This document shows positions 32,449 through 39,491 of a stretch of DNA of 40,767 nt, piece by piece. The translations under genes were made by a program, and so were the position numbers. Below the pieces are notes generated by a model. The model was not told where the DNA came from and searched no databases. It worked only from the letters and a program-made list of their open reading frames with translations. The stretch lies in assembly GCA_009781725.1 (NCBI GenBank), contig WQVF01000033.1, positions 1 to 40,767 on the forward strand, given 5' to 3'. The stretch's first letter is position 1; each line of letters begins with the position of its first letter. Source of the DNA: Defluviitaleaceae bacterium (GTDB taxonomy: Bacteria > Bacillota > Clostridia > Lachnospirales > WQUN01).

Positions 32449-32522
32449 ATATGCTAGGAAATTGCTTCGCAATTTCTGCTGGCGCGGCCATAAACAAAAG
32501 CGCGCTTTGCGCGTTTTGTTCT
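32442..32522 (-). repeat. 80-bp dispersed repeat, copy 2 (inverted relative to 30232)
   Basis: The reverse complement of this stretch matches 30232-30311. The pair encloses the signal peptidase, DUF1858 and aldo-keto reductase genes in a 2.1-kb span. Confidence 0.88.
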
Positions 32523-32618
32523 GGAAGAACGATTTAATTAATATGTAATATCTACATATATACATGTACATAGCAATAACATAAAATAATATTCTACAAC
32601 AACACATGGGAGCCAACA

Positions 32619-33359
32619 ATGAAACGCGATATTCTAACTAGCATAGCATTAATATTACTCGCCGTCGGGTCCTTTGTTTATCCTCTTATACAACAGAGCC
32701 GATTTGAGGCCCGTGCCCAGGTAGCCATTATTAATTTTGAAGCCCGTATGGATAATTACCGTTGGGAGCATATTGAGCGAGTGATTGCCAGTGACGGAGA
32801 CTACATCCCTCTGGAGGATGACCCCAATTTTTGGCTGAACTTTGTAATAGGGGGGCTGTCAATAGCCAACCATTTACTTTATCTAGGGGATCAGGAGCAT
32901 CTTCTGGATCCGTTTAATTATGGCCATCCTTCATTTTATATGCGGCCATTTGGACTTGATTCCAGTATCATAGGCATATTGCGACTTCCTTCAATAGACG
33001 TTAGCGCACCTATTTATATGGGTGCCAGCGCGGAGCATCTCCTTCAAGGGGTAGCTCATTTGACCCATTCTTCTTTTCCTATCGGGACAGAAAATTCTAA
33101 TGCTGTGATAGCCGGGCATAGAAATATGGCCCATTCTAGGGTATTTAGAAATCTGAATCAATTAAATATTGGGGACGAGGTAATAATAACAAGCTTAATA
33201 CAAACTTTGGTATATACGGTAATAGAGACAAGAACCGTTGATTCTAACCAAACATCTGTCCTAACAATTCAGCCGGGGCGAGATTTAGTGACTCTTGTAA
33301 CCACATCAAGTGGGAGGGGAAATCGACGCTTCATTGTGGTTGCAGAGAGAGTGGAATAA
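32619..33359 (+). CDS. Sortase-fold protein lacking the catalytic cysteine
   Basis: 246 residues. A basic start and one membrane helix (about 7-24), then about 80 linker residues and a sortase core (about 110-246) of class C/D type. Seen: IIGILRLPSIDVSAPIYMG, HLLQGVAHLTHSSFP, VIAGHRNMAHSRVFRNLNQL with His167, YTVIETRTV, and LVTLVTTSSGRGNRRFIVV. In active sortases the last strand reads TLVTC with the nucleophilic Cys; here Thr229 takes its place, while the His and Arg (236/237) are kept. The frame is intact, so it is a substituted protein, not a frameshift. Transpeptidase activity is unlikely unless a Thr or Ser serves. No pilin or LPXTG substrate is nearby. Confidence 0.85.
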   Translation: MKRDILTSIALILLAVGSFVYPLIQQSRFEARAQVAIINFEARMDNYRWEHIERVIASDGDYIPLEDDPNFWLNFVIGGLSIANHLLYLGDQEHLLDPFNYGHPSFYMRPFGLDSSIIGILRLPSIDVSAPIYMGASAEHLLQGVAHLTHSSFPIGTENSNAVIAGHRNMAHSRVFRNLNQLNIGDEVIITSLIQTLVYTVIETRTVDSNQTSVLTIQPGRDLVTLVTTSSGRGNRRFIVVAERVE

Positions 33360-33369
33360 AAAGGTTGGC

Positions 33370-33410
33370 GTATACATATGTATACCGATTCCATCCTGCT
33401 TAGGTAGAAT
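33370..33410. other. Paired palindromes between convergent genes
   Basis: GTATACATATGTATAC is a perfect 16-bp palindrome (33370-33385). Immediately after it CCGATTC (33386-33392) pairs with GAATCGG (33404-33410). The latter stem recalls the ends of element C at 17321. It may be a weak terminator for the sortase gene or an element remnant. Confidence 0.4.
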
Positions 33411-33419
33411 CGGCAAAGA

Positions 33420-33701
33420 TTAGTGAGCACAGGCACAACTCGCATTTTCTTCAAAATGAAAGTAGCAGGTAATTTTTGGCGGTATTACAAATCCCACAAT
33501 CCAGCTTTGGTAACAATCAACGCATACATCAATGCCATGGATTTCGCCGTCATAAGGGGAATGATATCCCCACGCTTTAGAAATCGAAAGATGGTCTTCG
33601 AAATAACCGATGGTGTCTTTATTCACACTACGCCCGCAGACATTACATTGAACATCTGATAAAGCCTCTCGGACAACAGTCTCTTGTAAAAAAACGCGCA
33701 C
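33420..33701 (-). CDS. Small CxxC zinc-ribbon-like protein
   Basis: 93 residues. Two CxxC pairs (VQCNVCGRS near 18-24, IDVCVDCYQSW near 58-64) probably bind one zinc ion; between them lies DHLSISKAWGYHSPYDGEIHGID, which I recall from unannotated clostridial proteins of this size. The tail is Cys/His-rich (FHFEENASCACAH). No signal peptide. GTG at 33701 is preceded by GGGGGG at 7 nt. Function unknown. Convergent with the sortase-like gene. Confidence 0.72.
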   Translation of the reverse strand: MRVFLQETVVREALSDVQCNVCGRSVNKDTIGYFEDHLSISKAWGYHSPYDGEIHGIDVCVDCYQSWIVGFVIPPKITCYFHFEENASCACAH

Positions 33702-33770
33702 CCTTTATCCCCCCAATTTAACTATGATTGCCGCCCCCGCCTCTGGCGGGAGCGGCCGATTACGGTTTTA

Positions 33771-33819
33771 TAGTGATTCTCTTGAAAACAAGCTCGCTTG
33801 TTTTCAAGAGGAATCACTA
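33771..33819. mobile_element. Mini palindromic element E, 49 bp, TA flanks
   Basis: TAGTGATTC...GAATCACTA: a 23-bp stem with a 2-nt centre and one extra G, flanked by TA (33769-33770 and 33820-33821). It shares the TATAGTGA end with copies A and B but has no internal core. Confidence 0.75.
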
Positions 33820-33821
33820 TA

Positions 33822-33871
33822 TAGTCGTTCATCTTTAAAATGAGCAAACTCATTTTAAAGATGAACGACTA
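33822..33871. mobile_element. Mini palindromic element F, 50 bp, TA flanks, in tandem with E
   Basis: TAGTCGTTCATC...GATGAACGACTA: a perfect 23-bp stem around CAAA. It shares the TA between 33820 and 33821 with element E and has TA at 33872-33873, as if one element inserted at the flanking TA of the other. Confidence 0.75.
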
Positions 33872-34023
33872 TACACGCATAAAACCACGTAAGTTTCACA
33901 AACTAAAGTCAACAAAAAATAAGCATGATAATAGTATCCCGCATCGTGGATTAAGTATCCCGGTTATTTCTGCAAACCCAAGGACAGCAAGTCCCAAAGT
34001 TAGTATATTATGTAAAAATCAAA

Positions 34024-34554
34024 TTATTCCCTTCGCCCAAATACAGAAAACTCCACTCGCAAATTATCATCCCCATCATCGGAAAAATCTATACGGAGCG
34101 TTCGTACAAAAGCCTCGCTGCTTGCAAGACCATAGATAAACTCATCACTTCTTTCTCCCGAAAAAACAGCAGAAATTTGCATCTCCACAAAAACACTGCC
34201 ATCTGCTGCCATATCCCGTTCCACCGGCTGGGTGGCATCGAATCTCTGAATCTCAAGACCATATGTAATCGCAAGATTCTGCACACTAGCCATTGCAACG
34301 GCCAGACCATCGTAAGGCAATAACCTGCGAGGTTCAAAATCTGCCTCTCGTTCATGATACTCCCGAACCAATGCGACATAACTGTTATAAATCTCTTGCT
34401 GCCGCCGGATATTTCCCCGACTGTTTAGCCAAGCTGCACCTGCAGGATACAGCAAAATATATCCGACAATAAGTAGAAGGCCCAAATTCCCAAGAAGGAA
34501 GAGCCTTAATATACTTCCAGGTTGATTTTGTAAACTTTTAAGCCTGCGCCACAT
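34024..34554 (-). CDS. Bitopic membrane protein, PilO/GspM-like layout
   Basis: 176 residues: basic start, one membrane helix (about 18-38, LRLFLLGNLGLLLIVGYILLY), a coiled-coil stretch (about 45-85, RRQQEIYNSYVALVREYHEREADF) and an alpha-beta domain with FIYGLASSEAFVRTLRIDFSDDGDD and a final strand NLRVEFSVFG. Helix, coil and ferredoxin-like domain is the plan of PilO and GspM in type IV pilus and secretion systems; sequence identity is not evident, so this is a fold guess. The ATG starts one base after the cvpA stop, so the two are translated together. No other pilus gene is visible. Confidence 0.6.
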   Translation of the reverse strand: MWRRLKSLQNQPGSILRLFLLGNLGLLLIVGYILLYPAGAAWLNSRGNIRRQQEIYNSYVALVREYHEREADFEPRRLLPYDGLAVAMASVQNLAITYGLEIQRFDATQPVERDMAADGSVFVEMQISAVFSGERSDEFIYGLASSEAFVRTLRIDFSDDGDDNLRVEFSVFGRRE

Positions 34555-34555
34555 G

Positions 34556-35260
34556 CTACACCGCCGATATCCTGTTAAGCAACCAACCACTATCTACAAG
34601 CCAACTGGTTACAGCCGAGCCTTGGATAAGCCCATAAATCCCCTCGTTGGCACCCACAGAAAAGAACATCATAACAACAGTAAGTCCAAGCCATACTATT
34701 CCTACCCCAATAAGTGCACCAGCAATCAATCCTCCAGCCCGGTTGAATGTATTGACCACGGGAATAATATCTACAATTTTAAGGGCCTTGCCGATAAAAT
34801 GGAGTATCAGCAGCACAAGAAGAAATACTACCACAAGAGAAATAACATTAATCACAATATTGGCAAAAAAACCAGTGATATATTCCTCAATTGTATTGAC
34901 CCGCAAAAGATAAAACATATCCGGTGTATTGCCTTCATACAACATGTCCCGCATTGATTGGGGCAGAGGAAGGGAATTGATTATCTCATTGCCGCGAACA
35001 GCCTCGGGAATCGCCGGATTAGGCGCATTCTCCCGAAACACCCCCTCGATATTGGTAGCCCCGGCAATACGCAAACGAATATTTTCAAAAATAAAAGAAT
35101 CCCGAAGAAACCGCGCAACAACGGGATATAACCGGCTGGCGAGGAAAAAGGCCAAAATAAAAGAGACGAACCGGTAAACGGTACAAACAAACCCCTTACG
35201 AAAACCGGCAAAGGCACAGATTGCTAAAATGGCCAAGATTACAAAGTCTAATGTGTTCAA
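34556..35260 (-). CDS. CvpA-family membrane protein
   Basis: 234 residues. Four hydrophobic segments: NTLDFVILAILAICAFAGFRKG (the CvpA start signature), CTVYRFVSFILAFFLASRLY, NIVINVISLVVVFLLVLLIL, and GGLIAGALIGVGIVWLGLTVVMMF. An extracytoplasmic domain of about 70 residues lies between helices 2 and 3. The CvpA family is tied to colicin V production in E. coli and to envelope functions more broadly. TTG at 35260 is chosen for GAGGTG 7 nt upstream and because the family starts there. A promoter lies at 35287-35315. Confidence 0.82.
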   Translation of the reverse strand: MNTLDFVILAILAICAFAGFRKGFVCTVYRFVSFILAFFLASRLYPVVARFLRDSFIFENIRLRIAGATNIEGVFRENAPNPAIPEAVRGNEIINSLPLPQSMRDMLYEGNTPDMFYLLRVNTIEEYITGFFANIVINVISLVVVFLLVLLILHFIGKALKIVDIIPVVNTFNRAGGLIAGALIGVGIVWLGLTVVMMFFSVGANEGIYGLIQGSAVTSWLVDSGWLLNRISAV

Positions 35261-35286
35261 ATTTATCCACCTCAAGTATTTTAAAC

Positions 35287-35315
35287 ATACTACCATATGA
35301 TGGTTCAATGTCCAA
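35287..35315 (-). promoter_or_regulatory. Candidate promoter of the cvpA-pilO-like pair
   Basis: Minus strand TTGGAC (35310-35315), a 17-bp spacer, TAGTAT (35287-35292), about 27 bp before the TTG start. Confidence 0.5.
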
Positions 35316-35318
35316 CAA

Positions 35319-35432
35319 CTATTTCATAAGGTATTCCATCACCTTGCCGATATATTCGTCCAATCCTGGGCCTGTATCAACAATAAGATACTCATGACCC
35401 TCAGGCCGCTTTAGGCTTTTTGTTGGTTTCAC
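35319..35432 (-). CDS. Small ORF of 37 residues directly after ribF
   Basis: GTG at 35432 opens a frame 3 bp after the ribF stop: MKPTKSLKRPEGHEYLIVDT, then GPGLDEYIGKVMEYLMK and stop. It has no strong ribosome site, but the spacing suits coupling to ribF. The balanced amino-acid content, basic start and amphipathic end look like coding sequence. No family recognised; it could also be the remnant of a longer gene. Confidence 0.45.
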   Translation of the reverse strand: MKPTKSLKRPEGHEYLIVDTGPGLDEYIGKVMEYLMK

Positions 35433-35435
35433 CGC

Positions 35436-36329
35436 CTACAAAATTGCTTTACAATCCTCATGAATCTGCGCTTTTAATGCCTCAAGATTTTCGAACCGTC
35501 TCTCCGGCCGGATAAAACACAAAAACTCTGTACGAATATCCTTGCCGTATAAGTCCCCGCCACAGTAATCCAGCAAATATGTCTCCACAGAGCGAGGTGC
35601 ATCGGCCCCTTCCACTGTCGGCCGCACACCGATGTTTGTTATGCCTTTATAACTTACCCCATCAAAGAATGTCCGAGTAGCATATACTCCATCTGTGGGC
35701 AAAAATTTATCCTCATGTGGATATATATTAACTGTTGGAATCCCAATAGTACGCCCAAGCTTCCGGCCTGGGGTTACCTTTCCCATGATAAAAAATGGAT
35801 AACCCAAAAGGCCTTCTGCCTGGGAAAGATTATTTTCCGATAAAAGAGCCCGAATCGTGGATGTGCTGGTTTTTCTCCCTTCGCCTATATGAGGGATTTC
35901 TCGGACTTGTATACCTGCTTGCCGAAGAGTATCCGCAGTACCCTCGCGTCCACAACCAAAGCGATATCCTTTTCCTACTACAACAATTCGCCCTTGCAGC
36001 TCTTCACGTATCTTGCGGCAAAATTCCTCCGGGGAAAGTGCCGCAAAATCCACATCAAAGGGATACTCAAGCAAATAATCCACTCCAAGCTCCGCCACAA
36101 GATACTCCCGCTCCACACGGGTAAAAAGAGGCTTATATTCAGGGTCAACCAACACCTGATATGGATGCGGTTCGAATACAATCAAAGCCGTGGTAAGTCC
36201 ATGCGCACTTGCCAATTTCATCATTTCACTAACCAAAGCCTGATGCCCTAAATGAATGCTTTCAAACTTGCCAACAGCCAACACACAGGGCACCGACATT
36301 TGTATATTTTCACCTTGCAGTATAATCAC
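35436..36329 (-). CDS. ribF: Bifunctional riboflavin kinase / FAD synthetase
   Basis: A 297-residue enzyme making FMN from riboflavin and then FAD. The N-terminal FAD synthetase domain (1-155) has LAVGKFESIHLGHQALV, where most members have G-FDG-H-GHQ (Asp-Gly replaced by Glu-Ser), FEPHPYQVL, and GRKTSTSTIRALL. The C-terminal kinase domain (about 175-297) has GKVTPGRKLGRTIGIPTVNIY with the PTxN Mg-ATP motif, and GVYATRTFFDG. The GTG start overlaps the truB stop as GTGA, with GGAGG 7 nt upstream. The truB-ribF order is standard in Firmicutes. Confidence 0.95.
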   Translation of the reverse strand: MIILQGENIQMSVPCVLAVGKFESIHLGHQALVSEMMKLASAHGLTTALIVFEPHPYQVLVDPEYKPLFTRVEREYLVAELGVDYLLEYPFDVDFAALSPEEFCRKIREELQGRIVVVGKGYRFGCGREGTADTLRQAGIQVREIPHIGEGRKTSTSTIRALLSENNLSQAEGLLGYPFFIMGKVTPGRKLGRTIGIPTVNIYPHEDKFLPTDGVYATRTFFDGVSYKGITNIGVRPTVEGADAPRSVETYLLDYCGGDLYGKDIRTEFLCFIRPERRFENLEALKAQIHEDCKAIL

Positions 36330-37201
36330 ATCATTACCTCCAAGCGTAGTTTGCTACCGTGAATGGAATACAGCCCAATCAACCCGCCCGGGCCATAAAG
36401 CCAGATTTTATCATCTATATGTGTAGGCATGTCCACTAAATCAAAGGGCAGAAGGTTGCCATTTTTGGCCATTGCAAGTCCCTCAGGCTTCACAAAAGCC
36501 TGTGGAAATGGGAGTACCTTTTCCACCAGCAATAGCATATCAGAAAGATTACCGGCAACAGCGGCATCTTTAATTTCTCCAATCTTATAAGCCCTGTCCA
36601 AAGAAAACCCACCGCTACGAGTACGCACAAGTGACCCCATAGCGGCCCCACACCCTAATGCCTCTCCAATATCCATACAAAAACTGCGAATATACGTCCC
36701 CTTAGAGCATACCACATCAATGGTAAATTTATTTTCCATTAGCCTAAAATCCACAATCTTAATTGACTCAATGCGAACATCCCTTGACTTACGCTCCACA
36801 GTTTCCCCGCTTCGCGCAAGTTCATACAGCCTCTTCCCACCTATTTTTATTGCAGAATACATAGGAGGTACTTGGGATTGCAAACCGCGGAATTTTTCCA
36901 CAGTATCAAGGATAACATCTTCAGTTTGGTTTACGCGAGCTTGGCATAATATCTGCCCGGTCATATCACCGGTATCCGTGGTGACCCCCAGCACAACCTC
37001 GGCAACATAGGACTTATCCTGTCCCATGACCATATCGGACAGCTTGGTAGCCCGCCCAAGGCAAATTGGCAGTACCCCCTCAGCTTGAGGGTCCAATGTC
37101 CCTGTATGCCCGACCTTGCCACGGGTAAGCCTGCGGATAATTGCCACCACATCATGGGAGGTATACCCAGCTTCTTTGTAGACATTAAAAAAGCCCGTCA
37201 T
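36326..37201 (-). CDS. truB: tRNA pseudouridine(55) synthase TruB
   Basis: A 291-residue enzyme converting U55 of the T-loop to pseudouridine in tRNAs. Seen: GFFNVYKEAGYTSHDVV, the catalytic motif KVGHTGTLDPQAEGVLP (Asp), YVAEVVLGVTTDTGDMTG, PPMYSAIKIGGKRLYELAR, and CSKGTYIRSFCMDIG; a short PUA-like C-terminal domain follows. The ATG at 37201 has AAGGAG 9 nt upstream; two earlier in-frame starts are too near that site. In most Firmicutes the gene before it is nrnA, here 2.8 kb upstream. Confidence 0.96.
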   Translation of the reverse strand: MTGFFNVYKEAGYTSHDVVAIIRRLTRGKVGHTGTLDPQAEGVLPICLGRATKLSDMVMGQDKSYVAEVVLGVTTDTGDMTGQILCQARVNQTEDVILDTVEKFRGLQSQVPPMYSAIKIGGKRLYELARSGETVERKSRDVRIESIKIVDFRLMENKFTIDVVCSKGTYIRSFCMDIGEALGCGAAMGSLVRTRSGGFSLDRAYKIGEIKDAAVAGNLSDMLLLVEKVLPFPQAFVKPEGLAMAKNGNLLPFDLVDMPTHIDDKIWLYGPGGLIGLYSIHGSKLRLEVMM

Positions 37202-37272
37202 GGGCATCAACTCCTTTTAGGAAGGTAGAATATATGTATTATACCGGCTTTGACCAAAATGACAAAACCAGT

Positions 37273-37845
37273 CTACATATGTAAACGGCTTCTGCCAAAA
37301 TGACAAAACTCATATCGACGCTTCAAGGCCAACGCCGTTTCACGAAAATCATCCATCCCAGAAACTCTAATCACCGGGCAAGCAAGAGTCTTTGCCCACG
37401 CTTCTTGGGACGCAGCGGAACGGGTTTCCATTCCTCCGGTATCATACGTAGCACTATATGCCAGAAATTCTTTATGAGACTCATATAAATCCCCACCAGG
37501 AAGGATGCGGTTGCCATAACGATTTAGCTCACGTTTTTTGAGCCGGGCAAGCCTTACCTCAGTCGGAGTTTGTATGAATACAGCCATGGAAAGCATAGGG
37601 TCAATAATGCCGCCCCATTCCCGCAAGCAACCAGACAAAACAAACTCACCCTTAATCAAAGACCGCAACAAAGCAACGCGCTCGTCATTAGAGCGTATTT
37701 TTATGTATGGCGGTTCGGTTTTTTCCCATACATAATCATCTATGTCATGATGCTCGAACTCCAATAGCCGCGCCAGTTCGCGCCCAAGAGTCGTTGTACC
37801 TGACCCAGATGCCCCAAACATAATAACCCCATGATAGCTATTCAC
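37273..37845 (-). CDS. P-loop nucleoside/shikimate-kinase-like ATPase
   Basis: 190 residues, AAA_18/adenylate-kinase-like. The Walker A loop is FGASGSGTTTLGREL (residues about 10-24), followed by HHDIDDYVWEKTEPPY (acidic substrate-side DxD), a lid-like region LARLKKRELNRYGNRI and an adenine-side segment near the end. It is probably a small-molecule kinase of unknown substrate. GTG at 37845 is chosen for AGGGTG 6 nt upstream; it overlaps the Nudix stop by 8 bp. Its last residues are encoded within one of the TTTTGTC/GACAAAA repeats. Part of the accessory block between nrnA and truB. Confidence 0.75.
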   Translation of the reverse strand: MNSYHGVIMFGASGSGTTTLGRELARLLEFEHHDIDDYVWEKTEPPYIKIRSNDERVALLRSLIKGEFVLSGCLREWGGIIDPMLSMAVFIQTPTEVRLARLKKRELNRYGNRILPGGDLYESHKEFLAYSATYDTGGMETRSAASQEAWAKTLACPVIRVSGMDDFRETALALKRRYEFCHFGRSRLHM

Positions 37846-38269
37846 CGCCAACACCCTGATATTCTTCGATAAATTTCCTAAGTACAGGCAGTACCGTCGG
37901 ACTTATATCCCGAGGGATATTATCCATGTCAAACCATTGCAAATCCAAACATTCCTCAACTTGCATAACTTCTTCACCTGAGAAATCGTCGCATATATAA
38001 ACCATATCAATAATATAAAATTCATTGCCATCAGGGTAGATGTGGTGGAAATCCGGGCCAGAAAACACGCCATAAAGCTTAAGGGAATACGCCGTAAGCC
38101 CCGTTTCCTCTAAGAGCTCACGTTTTGCCGCTTCTTCTACGACTTCTCCCAGCTCAACGCGTCCGCCGTGATAGCCCCAGCACTTATTATCTCTTCGCTG
38201 TTGCAGAAGTATCTTTCCGTCCTTATGCAGTATTACACTTGCGCCAAATAAATGAGAGGCTTTACTCAT
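37838..38269 (-). CDS. Nudix hydrolase
   Basis: 143 residues. The complete Nudix box GRVELGEVVEEAAKRELLEET sits near residues 36-56 (as G, then E, RE--EE), in the order strand, box, two strands and helix typical of MutT-like proteins that hydrolyse nucleotide diphosphate derivatives. Substrate unknown. The start overlaps the creatininase-family stop (ATGA), the end overlaps the kinase start, so the three genes form one translational unit. Confidence 0.9.
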   Translation of the reverse strand: MSKASHLFGASVILHKDGKILLQQRRDNKCWGYHGGRVELGEVVEEAAKRELLEETGLTAYSLKLYGVFSGPDFHHIYPDGNEFYIIDMVYICDDFSGEEVMQVEECLDLQWFDMDNIPRDISPTVLPVLRKFIEEYQGVGGE

Positions 38270-38985
38270 AGCTCCAAGGCCTTCCTGATATCCGCTACAA
38301 TAACATCGGAAATAGCATCAACGGCTTTCTTTCCAAGCTCTTTAGATGATGTCGCCCGTAAATCCTCGCCAAAGTCCCAGTGAGGGGTTTCCTTGTGATA
38401 GTCCAATGGGGCATCTTTATATACCTTCATATCATCCATAACCTGGTCATATGTCTCCCAGCGGATTAAATCCGGGTACATATGCCAAAACATAGATGTT
38501 TCCCACTTGCCGGCGTGGTCCGCAGGGACTTCCCCGTCTACTAACACGTCCTCATACTCCGGCCTTGCGATAATCTGTACATCCGGATTGGCCGTAGCCC
38601 ATTCCGATGACACTTTCTTAATGAATGTCACTTGCGTAATGCCATAGTGTCCTGTAATAAGAGCGATAACCTTGGCTCCCACCTTTTTAAGCTGAGTGAA
38701 AATTTCGTAAAACAGGGGATATAACGCCTCTTCGGAAAAGGTAAGTGTCCCAAGATAAGTAGAAAACCCAGGCGTCCCCCAATAATTGGGGGGCAGCACA
38801 ACCCCACCGCCAAGCTTGCGCGCCACTTCAAGGCAAATACCATAGACCTTCATTGAGTCCTGCCCTAAGGGCAGATGATTGCCATGCCATTCTAAGAGGC
38901 CGGTTGGGACTATAAATACGGGGCACTTGTTAACCATATCCATTAACTCATTGGGAAACATGTACTCAAATCTGCATTCTTTCAT
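38266..38985 (-). CDS. Creatininase-family amidohydrolase
   Basis: 239 residues. The metal-binding motif reads VPTGLLEWHGNHLPLGQDS (Glu32, His34, Asp43), corresponding to the family's G-xEQHGxHLPLxTD. The second motif is LITGHYGITQ, in place of the usual NGHGGN, so one ligand loop is altered. Members include creatininase, FAPy deformylase ArfB-like enzymes and MftE; I cannot assign which. AAAGGAGG lies 7 nt before the ATG. It leads a three-gene unit with the Nudix and kinase genes, a mix that suggests clearance of a modified or damaged nucleotide, by inference only. Confidence 0.85.
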   Translation of the reverse strand: MKECRFEYMFPNELMDMVNKCPVFIVPTGLLEWHGNHLPLGQDSMKVYGICLEVARKLGGGVVLPPNYWGTPGFSTYLGTLTFSEEALYPLFYEIFTQLKKVGAKVIALITGHYGITQVTFIKKVSSEWATANPDVQIIARPEYEDVLVDGEVPADHAGKWETSMFWHMYPDLIRWETYDQVMDDMKVYKDAPLDYHKETPHWDFGEDLRATSSKELGKKAVDAISDVIVADIRKALEL

Positions 38986-39001
38986 GTTGGCCTCCTTTGA
39001 C

Positions 39002-39202
39002 TTATCTAAATCGCTCTTTCAAACCGGCTTGGCTGAGAATATCATTTGCGGTATGTCTTGATTTCATGTTTTTATTAATCGAAACTGTCTTGTTGTCATT
39101 TGGGTCCTGCCATATGTCATGGCTACCTCTACTCCCATGCCGAAAGAAGCTCCATCCATGTTTACTCAGAAGTTCTTTCAGTGGCTTGCTGTAATCCCTC
39201 AT
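39002..39202 (-). CDS. hicA: HicA-family mRNA interferase toxin
   Basis: 66 residues: the dsRBD-like HicA fold with the sequence KELLSKHGWSFFRHGSRGSH and catalytic His in GSH, then VSINKNMKSRHTANDILSQAG. HicA toxins cleave mRNA on or off ribosomes. It overlaps its antitoxin gene by one base (TAATG). The antitoxin comes first, the reverse of classical hicAB. Adjacent to the creatininase gene, 16 bp downstream. Confidence 0.92.
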   Translation of the reverse strand: MRDYSKPLKELLSKHGWSFFRHGSRGSHDIWQDPNDNKTVSINKNMKSRHTANDILSQAGLKERFR

Positions 39203-39429
39203 TATGAAACCATCGCCGTTTCGACTTCGATACGAACCGCTTCAAATATCAGATGAACTGGCCCTTCGTAATTACAATTGAGAACTAGCATCTCTGGGGC
39301 AGCGGCTCTAACATCTTCGACTAAAGTATCGAAGGATTCGGACTCTAAGCATAGGCCTGGGATGTCGCCTGTACGGGTAAACCATACGTTAGCTTCGCTG
39401 TCCCATATTAGTTTAACTGTGCATTTCAT
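39202..39429 (-). CDS. hicB: HicB-like antitoxin, DUF1902 type
   Basis: 75 residues, a DUF1902 domain: KCTVKLIWDSEANVWFTRTG, then DIPGLCLESESFDTLVEDVR and a helix LEDVRAAAPEMLVLN. This is the partial RNase H fold of HicB without a separate DNA-binding domain, so autoregulation would need another mode. It precedes hicA and should neutralise it. Confidence 0.87.
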   Translation of the reverse strand: MKCTVKLIWDSEANVWFTRTGDIPGLCLESESFDTLVEDVRAAAPEMLVLNCNYEGPVHLIFEAVRIEVETAMVS

Positions 39430-39491
39430 TAGATATCAAGCCTCTCTAAGATATAGGTCACGAGAAAGTAAGTCGTGCAACATCTTGGTAC

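Larger units (their letters stand above)
33702..34023. other. Gene-free stretch: content
   Basis: Holds CCCGCC-tct-GGCGGG (33734-33748), then the two palindromic elements 33771-33871. On the minus strand 33900-34010 is an open frame without a start, reading ILTLGLAVLGFAEITGIL, hydrophobic, possibly the remains of a membrane gene. Nothing else is recognised. Confidence 0.45.

Noticed and set aside
30232..32522. Composite transposon bounded by inverted repeats
   Set aside because: The repeats are hairpin modules without transposase, and no target duplication is visible at the outer ends. Only an inversion or copy relation is claimed.
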